NCBI RefSeq assembly: GCF_000242915.1
Contig: NZ_AFRZ01000001.1
Span: forward strand, 310,001 to 374,000
Length of the DNA stretch: 64,000 nucleotides
Origin: Sulfurimonas gotlandica GD1
GTDB lineage: Bacteria > Campylobacterota > Campylobacteria > Campylobacterales > Sulfurimonadaceae
Reading direction: 5' to 3'
The position numbers were made by a program, and so were the translations under genes. The notes below the pieces were generated by a model. That model did no database searches. It had not been told where the DNA came from and was given only the letters and a program-made list of their open reading frames with translations. Below, one piece after another: positions 34,723-44,688 of the stretch. The number at the start of each line of letters is the position of its first letter. Position 1 is the first letter of the stretch.

Positions 34723-36723
34723 ATGCAAAAAACTATTTTTATTCTACTTTTTTTTGTCACATTTGCTCAAGCACAAGAGAGAAATGTGACGTTAGTACTT
34801 CCTTGGAAACATCAGTTTCAATTTGCCGGTTACTATATAGCAAAAGAGTTGGGGTTCTATAAAGAAGCCGGCTTAAATGTACATATCAAAGAATACGATT
34901 TAAAAAGAGATAATACAAAAGCTGTCTCTACACAAGATGTTGATTTTGGTATTGGTCATTCTTCACTAATACTAGACAAGCTAAATAAATATCCCAATAT
35001 AGTTTTATTAACTGCAATACACCAATCATCCCCACTTGTTTTGTTATCTAGAAAAAGAGCAGATATAACTTCACTCAAAGATATTTCTGGCAAAAAAATC
35101 ATGATGAGCCGTGATCAAACCTATACAGCTTCTATAAATGCAATGTTATCATCCGAGAATCTAAAAGCAAATAGTTATAAAGTTATAGACACTAGTTTTA
35201 ACCCTATAGATTTAATCAATGGTAATGCAGATTTGATGATGTCATATTCATCAAATGAGCCTTTTGCTATGAAAGAAAAAGGTTTAGAGTATACTATTTT
35301 TGATCCAAAAGATTATGACTTCAACCTTTATAGTGACATACTCTTTACGTCATCTCAAATGATAAAAAATAATCCAGATACTGTTGAAGCTTTTTATCAA
35401 GCAACTATGGAGGGTTGGGAATACGCTTATTCACATATAGATGAAAGTATAGAAATAATTTTACAAAATTACAATACTCAATCTAGAAGCAAAAAGGCTT
35501 TAGCTTTTGAAGCAAATACTCTTAAGAAGTTGGCATACCAAGAGAAAATTCCTTTTGGCAATATATCTGATATAAAAGTAAAGGAAATAATAGATATTTA
35601 CCATATACTTGGATTAATTACAAAAGATCATAAAATAGATTATTCTAAATTTATATATCAATCATCAAATAATTTAAAATTTAAAGATACAAAAGAGATT
35701 GATAACTTTAATTTTATTTTTTTATATAGCATATATTTTAAGATTTTAATAATTGCTTTGCTTCTAACTATCTTTATTGGCTTTTATTTTAAACGTAGAA
35801 TGGATAAAGTTCTTGCTTTAAAAACTGCTCAACTAAACAAACAAAATAATATATTTAATAAAAATATATCTTCTTCAAAAGCAGATATAAATGGAAAAAT
35901 CACTTACGTTTCAGATGCTTTTTGTTACATTAGTGGATATACAAGAGAAGAAATAATTGGTAAAACACACAGTATATCAAGAGATAAAGAGATTCCCTCT
36001 GATATTTACAAAGATTTATGGATGACAATTAGCAGCGGACATTCATGGAGAGGTGAATTAAAAAATAGAAAAAAAGATGGTAGTCCATACTGGGTTGATA
36101 CTGTTATATCTCCCATCTTTGACAGCAAAAACAATATAATTGAATATGACTCTATTATAACGGATGTAACACTTAAAAAAGTACTAGAAGAGTTTAACAA
36201 AAAACTTGAAATAGAAGTAAAAGAAAGGACTATAGTATTAGAAAACTTGGCTATTACAGATAAACTAACAAATATCTATAATCGCCTTAGACTAGATCAA
36301 GAATTATCATACAACTACAAAAACTATCTTCGTTATGATAAAATTTATTCTATAATATTGATTGATATAGATTTCTTTAAAAAGGTCAATGACACTTATG
36401 GTCATCAAGTTGGAGATGAAGTTCTTCAGAAGGTATCATTTATTATGAAAGAGCTTATTAGATCTACAGACATTCTTGGTAGATGGGGCGGAGAAGAGTT
36501 TATGATTATATCTCCAAATACTGATTTAAATGGAGCATACACACTTACCCAAAATATTCGCTCAAACATAGAAAATACTATATTTGATAGTGTTAATAAG
36601 GTAACCATAAGTGCTGGTATAGCGCAGATAAACTCTAACTTAGATGAAAAAAGCATCATTACTAAAGCCGACGAAGCACTTTATAGAGCAAAAGACAATG
36701 GAAGGAATAGAGTTGAAAAATAA
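34723..36723 (+). CDS. NMT1/THI5-like sensor with PAS and GGDEF
   Basis: A 666-residue membrane diguanylate cyclase. A signal peptide (1-17) leads to a periplasmic NMT1/THI5-like binding domain (about 20-310; WKHQFQFAGYYIAKELGFY is typical of pyrimidine- or nitrate/sulfonate-type solute binders). A membrane helix at about 335-353 precedes a PAS domain (about 385-480, ISGYTREEIIGKTHSI) and GGDEF (about 505-666) with the intact motif RWGGEEFMIISP and LIDIDFFKKVNDTYGH. It is the first gene of a three-gene signalling cluster; the next gene begins inside its 3' end. Confidence 0.92.
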   Translation: MQKTIFILLFFVTFAQAQERNVTLVLPWKHQFQFAGYYIAKELGFYKEAGLNVHIKEYDLKRDNTKAVSTQDVDFGIGHSSLILDKLNKYPNIVLLTAIHQSSPLVLLSRKRADITSLKDISGKKIMMSRDQTYTASINAMLSSENLKANSYKVIDTSFNPIDLINGNADLMMSYSSNEPFAMKEKGLEYTIFDPKDYDFNLYSDILFTSSQMIKNNPDTVEAFYQATMEGWEYAYSHIDESIEIILQNYNTQSRSKKALAFEANTLKKLAYQEKIPFGNISDIKVKEIIDIYHILGLITKDHKIDYSKFIYQSSNNLKFKDTKEIDNFNFIFLYSIYFKILIIALLLTIFIGFYFKRRMDKVLALKTAQLNKQNNIFNKNISSSKADINGKITYVSDAFCYISGYTREEIIGKTHSISRDKEIPSDIYKDLWMTISSGHSWRGELKNRKKDGSPYWVDTVISPIFDSKNNIIEYDSIITDVTLKKVLEEFNKKLEIEVKERTIVLENLAITDKLTNIYNRLRLDQELSYNYKNYLRYDKIYSIILIDIDFFKKVNDTYGHQVGDEVLQKVSFIMKELIRSTDILGRWGGEEFMIISPNTDLNGAYTLTQNIRSNIENTIFDSVNKVTISAGIAQINSNLDEKSIITKADEALYRAKDNGRNRVEK

Positions 36724-38587
36724 ACTTATTTTACTTTTTTTTATATCAATATTCACTCTCCTAAATGCGTCTAACTTAATCACCATAAACTATGGTGAAA
36801 CTAAAATCAAAAACTTTAATATCGGCTTTATTAGAGACACTAATAATTCAATAAATATTAATAATATTCAAGACTCAAAATTCACTACCGTTGCTAATAT
36901 GCACTCATTTGGAAATACACCAGATACAGTATGGTTAAAATTAGATATAAAAAATGTTACTGATATTCAAAAAGAGATATTTGTGCATAATGATTTTGCC
37001 TATTTTTCCAAAGAAATAACGATATATGAATATAAAGATAAAAAGCTTATAGATCAAAATGTTTATAAAATATTTGATGATAAACAAGATAATAAATTAA
37101 CAGGAAGTGTTTTAGTTTACAAACTAAAACTTGAAGAACAAGCTAGTAAAACACTATATATGAAGATAGTTCCAAATGTTACACATATCTATAACCTAAA
37201 TATATATGATGATAAAACTCACCTAGAAGCACTTATAAATAAAGGTCTGATATCTAATAGCATCATTATAATTCTACTCTCTTTAGCTTTTTACAATATA
37301 TTTTTATACTTTTTTGTTAGAAAAAAAGAGCTTATTTTTTACTCTCTTTACCTTATAAATGCTTCTATTGGTCTTTCTTATATGTATGGTTCCATCTTTC
37401 ATAATTTAGGAGTTTATGGCGAGGAAGTTTACTGGATAAATATTACAGCTATTTTAGTCTCTGCATTTTTGGCACTTTTTGTAAAGTCAATTTTTAACTT
37501 TAAAAAAGAGAATAAACTTCTACATAATCTTCTTAACTCAATTATATACATAGCTATCATAGATGTTTTAATAGCAATTTTTATAGATTTACAACTTAGT
37601 ATTCATTTAGTTGCTATTGTATTTTTTTATTCATTTGTGGTTATCTATTTTGTTGGGTATACTCTTTATAAACAAGAGCATCCTCTTGTAAATATTTTTC
37701 TAACAGCATATACGATTTATATAGTAGGTTTTGCAATAACTATTCTATCTTTTAATGGTGTAACCCCCATAAGTACATATACATTCCATGCTTCTGGGAT
37801 TAGTCTAGTTTTAGAAGCACTTTTGTTTTCTTACCTAATTTATTACCATATAAAACTACTTGAAAATAGATTTTTAGAACAACAAAATATTCTAATACTC
37901 AAAAATCAAAAAGCTCAGATGGGAGATATGATTGAAGTAATCACCCATCAATGGAAACAGCCACTAAGTACTATAGGCTCTATCATTATGGTTTTGCAGT
38001 ACAAAATAAACGACAAGATTGAAATATCATCTGAGTATCTAAATGAAAAGCTAACTCAAGCTAATGAAAATGTTTATTTTTTATCTGAGACTATAGACGA
38101 TTTTAAAAACTTTTTTAACTCAACAAAAGTAAAAACAGAGTGTGATCTTAACAAACTTATTGAAAAAGCCATTTCACTTAGTAGGGATACTATTTTAGCA
38201 AATGAAATCACAATCAAGTATGACCTAAAGTTCACAAAAGAAGTATCTTTATTTGAAAATGAACTTCTTCATATTTTATTGAATATTATTCAAAACTCTA
38301 AAGAAGCATTTAGAGATAATAAAATAAACTCTAATAGTATTAAGATGATAAAGATTATCGGTAGAACTCAAGATGATATGACATACATAGATATTATAGA
38401 CAACGCTGGTGGTATATCTGAAGAGAATTTACCCTACATTTTCCATGAAAATTATACAACAAAAGAGAAAGAAAAAGGTACTGGCTTAGGACTTTATCTA
38501 TCTAAAGTAATCATAGAAGATCATATGAATGGATCGATTGAAGTTACTAATATCGGTGAGGGAACAATGTTTAGGATTATATTATGA
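36713..38587 (+). CDS. 7TMR-DISM sensor histidine kinase
   Basis: A membrane histidine kinase of about 624 residues. I choose TTG 36713 because GGAAGGA lies 6 bases upstream and the protein then starts directly with a signal peptide (LKNKLILLFFISIF); ATGs at 36644 and 36698 add polar residues. Order: periplasmic 7TMR-DISM domain (about 25-165), seven membrane helices (about 180-385), then the kinase core with the phosphoacceptor His in VITHQWKQPLSTIGSI, N box LLNIIQNSKEAF, DNAGGI and GTGLGLYLSKVI. It overlaps the preceding GGDEF gene by 11 bases and the following response regulator by 4 bases, so the three are coupled. Confidence 0.92.
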   Translation: MKNKLILLFFISIFTLLNASNLITINYGETKIKNFNIGFIRDTNNSININNIQDSKFTTVANMHSFGNTPDTVWLKLDIKNVTDIQKEIFVHNDFAYFSKEITIYEYKDKKLIDQNVYKIFDDKQDNKLTGSVLVYKLKLEEQASKTLYMKIVPNVTHIYNLNIYDDKTHLEALINKGLISNSIIIILLSLAFYNIFLYFFVRKKELIFYSLYLINASIGLSYMYGSIFHNLGVYGEEVYWINITAILVSAFLALFVKSIFNFKKENKLLHNLLNSIIYIAIIDVLIAIFIDLQLSIHLVAIVFFYSFVVIYFVGYTLYKQEHPLVNIFLTAYTIYIVGFAITILSFNGVTPISTYTFHASGISLVLEALLFSYLIYYHIKLLENRFLEQQNILILKNQKAQMGDMIEVITHQWKQPLSTIGSIIMVLQYKINDKIEISSEYLNEKLTQANENVYFLSETIDDFKNFFNSTKVKTECDLNKLIEKAISLSRDTILANEITIKYDLKFTKEVSLFENELLHILLNIIQNSKEAFRDNKINSNSIKMIKIIGRTQDDMTYIDIIDNAGGISEENLPYIFHENYTTKEKEKGTGLGLYLSKVIIEDHMNGSIEVTNIGEGTMFRIIL

Positions 38588-39273
38588 CAAATGATTTCAA
38601 GCTACTTTATGTAGAAGACAACAAGGTAGTAAGAGATAATTTTGTAGAAATATTCAGTCGATACTTTAAAGATATAACAACTGCAGACAATGGTAGAGAA
38701 GCATTGGAAATATATAAAAAAAATAACTTTGACATTGCTATACTCGACATATCTATTCCTGAAATCAATGGATTGAGCTTAGCTACAAAAATAAGAGAGA
38801 TGAATAGGGATATAGAGATAATAATGTTAACTGCATATGCCGATCAAGAAAAATTACTTCAAGCTATAAACCTAAGGCTATTCTCATATCTTGTAAAACC
38901 AATAAAGCAAAATGAGCTAGATATTACTCTTAAAGAACTTATTAGTAGACTTTCAAAAGGCTCTGCATTGGAGTTAAAAAATGGTTACACTTGGAATATT
39001 AAAATAGAAAAACTATATTACAACAATTCTGAAGTAAAAATAACCAAGAATGAAATATCTTTAGTTAAATTTTTATCTGCTAATTCACTTAGATATTATA
39101 GCGCTTGTGAAATAGCAGATGAAATATTTGGCGATAAAAAAGAGAGTGATGGTAAGTGCAATAACACCATTCAGCTCATCTCAAGATTTAAGAAAAAAAT
39201 GCTAAACTTATGCAATAAAGAGCACTTTTTTATAGATAACATTTATGGCCTTGGCTATAAAATAACTTCATAG
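38584..39273 (+). CDS. OmpR-like response regulator
   Basis: A 229-residue regulator. The receiver has VEDN near residue 10, phosphoacceptor Asp in IAILDISIPEING (about D57), a T in MLTAYAD and K in YLVKPIKQ. The C-terminal winged helix (about 130-229) contains ITKNEISLVKFL, NNTIQLISRFKKKM as recognition helix region and a wing ending IYGLGYKITS. Its ATG overlaps the stop of the 7TMR-DISM kinase, which should be its phosphodonor. Confidence 0.9.
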   Translation: MTNDFKLLYVEDNKVVRDNFVEIFSRYFKDITTADNGREALEIYKKNNFDIAILDISIPEINGLSLATKIREMNRDIEIIMLTAYADQEKLLQAINLRLFSYLVKPIKQNELDITLKELISRLSKGSALELKNGYTWNIKIEKLYYNNSEVKITKNEISLVKFLSANSLRYYSACEIADEIFGDKKESDGKCNNTIQLISRFKKKMLNLCNKEHFFIDNIYGLGYKITS

Positions 39274-39281
39274 GATTCAGT

Positions 39282-39839
39282 ATGTCTACATCTTTAATTA
39301 TCGTAATAGTAATTGCCCTAGTTTTAATTCTTATGTACAACTCTTTAGTTGCGAAGAAAAATCAAGTTGAAAATATCTTTGCCAGTGTTGATACCGTCCT
39401 AAAAAAACGTTATGACCTTATTCCAAATCTTGTAGCAACTGTTAGTAAGTATATGGAACATGAGAAGTCACTTCTAACTGAGGTTACTAAACTTCGCGCA
39501 GATGCAAATAAACCAAACATCAGTGATGAGCAAAAAATAGCTCTTGACGCTAAGATAAGTTCAGCTCTTGGCTCTATCATGATTGCTGTTGAGAACTATC
39601 CTGATCTTAAAGCAAATGAAAATGTTATGCACTTGCAAGGCACACTAAATGAGCTTGAAGAGCAGCTATCAGCAGCACGTCGTGCTTATAATCAAGCTGT
39701 AACTGACTACAACAACGCAATAGAGATGATACCTACAAACTTTATGGCATCTGCTATGGCTTACAAAAGAAAACAGGTATTTGAGATAGTTGAATCTGAA
39801 CGTAAAAACGTAAATGTTAAAGAGCTTTTTAACTCTTAA
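39282..39839 (+). CDS. LemA-family protein
   Basis: A 185-residue LemA protein. One N-terminal membrane helix (about 3-21) is followed by a helical domain with the family signature VLKKRYDLIPNLVATVSKYM and RRAYNQAVTDYNNAIEMIP. LemA proteins are widespread but of uncertain role; in several bacteria they sit beside DUF3137 or TPM-domain proteins in membrane-associated clusters, as here. It opens a four-gene membrane cluster (39282-42388) 8 bases after the response regulator. Confidence 0.92.
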   Translation: MSTSLIIVIVIALVLILMYNSLVAKKNQVENIFASVDTVLKKRYDLIPNLVATVSKYMEHEKSLLTEVTKLRADANKPNISDEQKIALDAKISSALGSIMIAVENYPDLKANENVMHLQGTLNELEEQLSAARRAYNQAVTDYNNAIEMIPTNFMASAMAYKRKQVFEIVESERKNVNVKELFNS

Positions 39840-39841
39840 TA

Positions 39842-40804
39842 ATGAAAAATGCAAGTGAACTGACTGACTTTTACTACAAAACACTCTACCCTACACTTCA
39901 AGAGTTAGAAGAGGATAGAAAACATTTACGCCACAGAATAGTTGTCGTAGGTATAATCTACTCTCTTGTGGTTGTATTAATAGCCTTTTCATTATCTTCC
40001 TTTATTGCTCAAAGTCCAGACTTTCTTTTTTTCATAGGTTTTGGTTACTTTGCTCTTGGTGCAATAATCTACAAATTTCTCATAAAAGACTACACAACTG
40101 AGTTTAAACAAAGTGTCATAAAACCACTCATACATGCCATTGACGATAAACTATCATATAACTCTAATCATCACGTTACTGAGCATATATTTACACGTTC
40201 AGACCTATTCTCTGAACCTGACAGGATGAATGGTAATGACTACGTTAGAGGAAATATAGATGGTACAAAGATAGAGTTCTCTGACATTCATGCCGAGAAA
40301 CGACATAAAAATTCTAAAGGTCAGGAGAGCTGGAGTACTATTTTTAAAGGGCTTTTTATAGTAGCGGAATTTAACAAGAACTTTCATGGAAAGACTCTGG
40401 TACTTCCAGACACTGCACAGAGTACTTTTGGGAATCTCATAGGAAACTGGTTACAGTCAAATAACTTTAGCAGGGATGAACTTGTAAAAATGGATGACAA
40501 CAACTTTGAGAAAGAATTTGTTGTTTACTCATCTGACCAAATAGAAGCTAGATATATTCTATCTCACTCACTTATGAAGAAGCTTCTTGATTTTAAAAAT
40601 AAATCTGAGCATCCGGTATATATCTCTTTTATAGGCAATCATATTCACATGGCTGTATACTATGACAAAGATCTTTTTGAGCCATCTGTATTTCGTTCAC
40701 TATTAGAGTATAAAATTGCAATGGAGTATGTAAAAACTCTTCACCTGGCTATCTCTATAGTAGATGAGCTAAAACTAAATCAAAAACTTTGGAGCAAACA
40801 ATGA
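39842..40804 (+). CDS. DUF3137-type membrane protein
   Basis: A 320-residue protein matching the DUF3137 pattern by eye: an N-terminal helix, two membrane segments (about 37-57 and 62-80), then a large cytoplasmic domain with HIFTRSDLFSEPDRMNGNDY, a GTKIEFSDIHAEKR strand pair and GLFIVAEFNKNFHGKTLVLP. The family has no established function, but frequently occurs next to lemA. It begins 2 bases after lemA, and its stop overlaps the next ATG. Confidence 0.8.
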   Translation: MKNASELTDFYYKTLYPTLQELEEDRKHLRHRIVVVGIIYSLVVVLIAFSLSSFIAQSPDFLFFIGFGYFALGAIIYKFLIKDYTTEFKQSVIKPLIHAIDDKLSYNSNHHVTEHIFTRSDLFSEPDRMNGNDYVRGNIDGTKIEFSDIHAEKRHKNSKGQESWSTIFKGLFIVAEFNKNFHGKTLVLPDTAQSTFGNLIGNWLQSNNFSRDELVKMDDNNFEKEFVVYSSDQIEARYILSHSLMKKLLDFKNKSEHPVYISFIGNHIHMAVYYDKDLFEPSVFRSLLEYKIAMEYVKTLHLAISIVDELKLNQKLWSKQ

Positions 40805-41592
40805 GTGAAAAAAATCTAATACTACTTAGTGTCAAAGACTTCTTTACAAAGCAGATGCTCAAATACTCTCTAGCGCCATTTATATTTACTATAGTAACTA
40901 TGTACATTTTGTTTTTTGTTGTTGCAGGAATAGGAGTAGAAAGCCTAGGTCAGATGCAAGTTCAAACAACAGAGACTACAATGCAAAATGGTGTCCCGCA
41001 TACTGAGAGTATAAGTACGCTTATAGAAGGAACTGCAATTATCCAGTTTTTAATGAGTTATGCAGTTACTTCATGGATTGCAACTTTCCTTATCTATGCG
41101 ATAGGGAGTTTCTTAGTTCTATATGCTTCTATATTTATAGCTATTCTTGTCATAGGCTTTTTAACTCCTTTTGTTCTTAAAGAACTACAGCGCAGACACT
41201 ATCAAGATGTAGAGATGATTGGATACTCAAATATTATTTCAGGCCTCTTTTTAGTTATGAAGTGGGCTACGATAATGCTTCTTCTGTTTATATTTTTAAT
41301 ACCATTTTATTTTATACCACTTCTGAATATAATTGCTTTTAATCTTCCTCTATATTACTTTTTTCATAAGATGATTACATTTGATATCTCTTCAAATATC
41401 TGTACAAAAGAAGAAAACAAGAAGATACACTATTTCTCTGCAAATAAGATAAGACTAAAAACATTAGTTCTGTATATCGTTTCTCTAATACCGTTTGCTA
41501 TATTTTTTGGTGCTATCTATTATGTAATATACTTAGGTCATACTTATTTTCTAGAAGTAAGAAAACTTCGCAGTGAGAATCATGCCAACTAA
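40801..41592 (+). CDS. EI24/CysZ-like membrane protein
   Basis: A 263-residue inner-membrane protein with five or six helices. The size and spacing (a helix near 22-42, a periplasmic loop rich in Thr/Glu, helices near 80-120, then WATIMLLLFIFLIPFYFIPL) match the EI24 domain, the family of the sulfate permease CysZ. Sulfate transport itself is not established here. ATG 40801 is chosen because TTGGAG lies 7 bases upstream and it forms an ATGA overlap with the DUF3137 stop; an in-frame ATG at 40789 is less likely. Confidence 0.75.
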   Translation: MSEKNLILLSVKDFFTKQMLKYSLAPFIFTIVTMYILFFVVAGIGVESLGQMQVQTTETTMQNGVPHTESISTLIEGTAIIQFLMSYAVTSWIATFLIYAIGSFLVLYASIFIAILVIGFLTPFVLKELQRRHYQDVEMIGYSNIISGLFLVMKWATIMLLLFIFLIPFYFIPLLNIIAFNLPLYYFFHKMITFDISSNICTKEENKKIHYFSANKIRLKTLVLYIVSLIPFAIFFGAIYYVIYLGHTYFLEVRKLRSENHAN

Positions 41593-42388
41593 AAGTATTT
41601 CGTCTGTTTCCATATCAATAATACTTCTTTTAATCATTGCCTTTATGGCTTCTCAGGCATATATGTACTCCATGAAGTACGATAAAGAGATGCTCTCTCA
41701 TGCTCAAAATAACAAGATAGAAAATAAAATAGACAACTATATACAAACTACAAGTAATTCAATACAAAAGTATTTATCAGACTATTTAGGAAGTGATTCT
41801 AAAGAAATAAAAAAACAAAGCTCTGCAGAAATTCAAATAAACAAAGAAAATACCAAACTCTATACTATGCTCTATTTTGTGGCATTAGGATTACTGCTTC
41901 TAACATACTTTTTCTCCTCAAAAGAGCTTTTTGTTATCTCCATTCTTAGTGCTGCTCTTATCTCTTGGTTAGTTGGAATATTGGCACCGATTATGACGAT
42001 TGAGATTTTTAAAGATCTGCCGATTTTTGGCTTTACTATATTTAAATATGAGTCAAAGGGAATCTGGACTACAGTTGAGAAACTGTGGCTTTTACAAAAC
42101 TATCTTCTGGCTGTTATGATTGGGCTCTTTAGTATAGTCATACCTATTGTTAAAACTATCTCTTTGTACTTTAGTGCCCTAATGAAGGTAAACGTGAAAT
42201 ATATAGATTTTATAGGTAAGTGGTCGATGGCGGATGTTTTTATTGTCTCACTACTACTTACAAATCTCTCTCTAAGTGCAGACGAGTTTACAGATGCTAA
42301 AGTTCAAGTAGCAATTTACTTCTTTTGTGCATATGTAATTCTTTCAATAATCTCTTCGTACATCATAAAAAAAGAGAGCCAAAAGTAA
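41582..42388 (+). CDS. Paraquat-inducible protein A-like membrane protein
   Basis: A 268-residue inner-membrane protein. One N-terminal helix and a periplasmic segment (about 25-80) precede four or five membrane helices. The segment IDFIGKWSMADVFIVSLLL is a hallmark of PqiA-family proteins, which in other bacteria work with MCE-domain proteins in lipid or envelope transport. No MCE gene is adjacent, so the partner is unknown. A GTG at 41573 would add three residues. It ends the LemA-DUF3137-EI24 cluster and is convergent with a helicase gene 5 bases away. Confidence 0.8.
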   Translation: MPTKSISSVSISIILLLIIAFMASQAYMYSMKYDKEMLSHAQNNKIENKIDNYIQTTSNSIQKYLSDYLGSDSKEIKKQSSAEIQINKENTKLYTMLYFVALGLLLLTYFFSSKELFVISILSAALISWLVGILAPIMTIEIFKDLPIFGFTIFKYESKGIWTTVEKLWLLQNYLLAVMIGLFSIVIPIVKTISLYFSALMKVNVKYIDFIGKWSMADVFIVSLLLTNLSLSADEFTDAKVQVAIYFFCAYVILSIISSYIIKKESQK

Positions 42389-42392
42389 AATT

Positions 42393-44477
42393 CTACTCTT
42401 CATTTTCTTTGTCTAACTCTTTTTGAATCAAGGCTTGATAGGCTTCATCTTTAGGAACAAGTCCAGCTTCATAGAGAAACTGAGAAGGCACAAAGTTTAT
42501 CTTTTTCACCTTGTCATATTTTGCATAACTAAGATAGAGAATATCTTTTGCACGAGTTACAGATACATAAAAAAGACGTCTTTCTTCATCTAGTGAACCA
42601 CCTCTTTGCATCAATTTTCTATTTGGAAACCTGCCATCCATTAAATCTATTATATAAACTTCTTTATACTCTAAACCTTTAGATGCATGGACACTTAGAA
42701 GGTTAACACCCTCCCCCTGAGTTAAGTCAGATGAGCCTAAGATCATAGCATTTAAAAATCTGTCATGTTCTACATATGGCTTGGAGAGTTCTTCTAAAAG
42801 CATCATCTTTCTTGTTATTCTTGTAAGTGACTCTGTCTTTTGCTTTTCATCTATAGAGCCGTCTTTTAACTGTGCTCTTTTGTTTGATAAGTGATCAGCA
42901 ATGTATTTAAATATAGCAGATGCAGCAATTTTTTTCACAACTGTTCTTGGCTGTTTAATACCTTTTAAATCACGATATAGAAGATAAAAATCATGTAAGA
43001 AAGTAGCACTGTCTTTGGTAAGTTTTGGGTGCTTTAAAATTGGATTTTTCATAAACTTTGCTTCAAAACCAAGCTTTGCAAACTTCCCGACAGCACCTAG
43101 TTCTAAGAAATCATCAAAGAGACCTAGTTGATGATTTAGTTTTCTCTTCTCAAATGGATTATTTATGGACTCATCAGGTGCATAAAGACCATAAAATATA
43201 CTTCCATGTCCTAGAGTTTTAAGTGCAATATATATCTCTTTTGCCATTGCACTTCCAATGCCACGAGCAAACTCAAAAAGATGTATGAAAGACATCATGT
43301 CAGACTCATTTACCAGCAAAGTATAAAAGTCTAATATCGCTTTTACTTCACGTGAGTCAAAGAAACTGGTCCCACCTTTTCTTTTACATGGAATATCAAG
43401 TTCACGAAGACCGACTTCAATGCCATCAGCAGAAGAGTTGTTTCTAAAAATTACTGCTATCTCTTCATGAGGTGTTTGTGTTGCTCTTATTTTTGCTGCT
43501 ATTGCATGATACTGATCGAAGAGTTCATCATAAGCAAGAAGTGTAGGAGCTTGTGAAGGTTGATTTCTTGTAACTTCGAGCTGTTTAGGATAGATGCGTT
43601 CATTATGTTCTATAACCTTTGTTGCAAGGGAGAGTATAGGTATAGTTGAACGATAATTTTTTGTAAGTGTATGCACAGTAGCATCTGGATATTTTGTAGC
43701 AAAAGAGCCAATGATAGAAATATCTGCACCATTAAAAGCGTAGATGCTTTGGTCATAGTCTCCAACACAAAAAAGAGATGGTGGATTCATTGTCTCAATA
43801 AGTGTTCCCTGAAGAGCATTTGTATCTTGATACTCATCTACAAGAACTTCTTTATAGCCCAAATCTTTTGTTTTACAAATATCTCTGAAATTAAGTAGCA
43901 AATCGTTAAAGTTTAAAAAACCATACTCTTTTTTCAAAGCTTCAAATTCATCAACTACATCTGCATATATAATAGCAAAAAGTTCGTGTTCAGGGTAAGT
44001 TTCAATTATCCAATCTTCAAAGTGCTTTTCTAACTCTGTGTTTTGATAAAAAGAGTATAGGTCATAGAGATAATTTCCGCCATATGGAGTTATTTCAGCC
44101 CCTATGTGATCAAATGAGCGCTTTTCAAAAACACTTCTAAATAGTGTTTTTAGTTCACGCTGTTGTTTTAGAACAACTCTTCCATCAAGTTTTTTTAGCC
44201 ACCTGTAACTAACTGCATGAAAAGTTCCTGCATCTATCTTAGATGCTACATCTTTACCAAAGTATTCAGCTACTCTCTCAACCATCTCTGCGGCTGCTTT
44301 ATTTGTAAAAGTAAGTAGTAATATTTCTTGCGGTTTTACACCATTTCCCAAGAGATGCCCGATGCGTCCAACTATCGTAGATGTCTTTCCAGTTCCAGCA
44401 GATGCAATGATTAGATTTTGTGCGTCATTTGAAGTTGCTGCAACATATTGTTCTTGATTTAGACGAGATAACGGCAA
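42393..44477 (-). CDS. UvrD/Rep-family DNA helicase
   Basis: A superfamily 1A helicase of about 694 residues that unwinds DNA 3' to 5' with ATP. Motifs in order: Q motif LNQEQYVAA, motif I ASAGTGKTSTI, motif II VDEYQDTN, motif III GDYDQSIYAFNGAD, motif IV NYRS, and the C-terminal VNLLSVHASKGLEY and RRLFYVSVTRAKD. I choose TTG 44477 because AGGAG lies 7 bases upstream inside the longer frame; the alternative TTG at 44495 has no such site. It is shorter than UvrD, nearer to Rep/PcrA, and lacks an extended C-terminal linker. Stands alone on the minus strand. Confidence 0.92.
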   Translation of the reverse strand: MPLSRLNQEQYVAATSNDAQNLIIASAGTGKTSTIVGRIGHLLGNGVKPQEILLLTFTNKAAAEMVERVAEYFGKDVASKIDAGTFHAVSYRWLKKLDGRVVLKQQRELKTLFRSVFEKRSFDHIGAEITPYGGNYLYDLYSFYQNTELEKHFEDWIIETYPEHELFAIIYADVVDEFEALKKEYGFLNFNDLLLNFRDICKTKDLGYKEVLVDEYQDTNALQGTLIETMNPPSLFCVGDYDQSIYAFNGADISIIGSFATKYPDATVHTLTKNYRSTIPILSLATKVIEHNERIYPKQLEVTRNQPSQAPTLLAYDELFDQYHAIAAKIRATQTPHEEIAVIFRNNSSADGIEVGLRELDIPCKRKGGTSFFDSREVKAILDFYTLLVNESDMMSFIHLFEFARGIGSAMAKEIYIALKTLGHGSIFYGLYAPDESINNPFEKRKLNHQLGLFDDFLELGAVGKFAKLGFEAKFMKNPILKHPKLTKDSATFLHDFYLLYRDLKGIKQPRTVVKKIAASAIFKYIADHLSNKRAQLKDGSIDEKQKTESLTRITRKMMLLEELSKPYVEHDRFLNAMILGSSDLTQGEGVNLLSVHASKGLEYKEVYIIDLMDGRFPNRKLMQRGGSLDEERRLFYVSVTRAKDILYLSYAKYDKVKKINFVPSQFLYEAGLVPKDEAYQALIQKELDKENEE

Positions 44478-44688
44478 ATATAAACTCCTGCACAAAAATT
44501 TAAGAGTGTGATTATACTCACAAAAGCTTTACTAGATTTTATCTCTTAAAATTATGCACAGATACTATAAGTTAAACTAATATTATATTTAAATATTTGT
44601 TTAATTTTTTAAGACTATAATAATAACAATTTATTATACACATGCCTAGAAATGTTTTAACTATAGTATTCTACCAAGGAGTGCGAAA

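Noticed and set aside
44478-44688. Possible small RNA or tRNA in the gap between the helicase and napG
   Set aside because: AT-rich with no cloverleaf, no T-loop sequence and no stable hairpin seen by eye.
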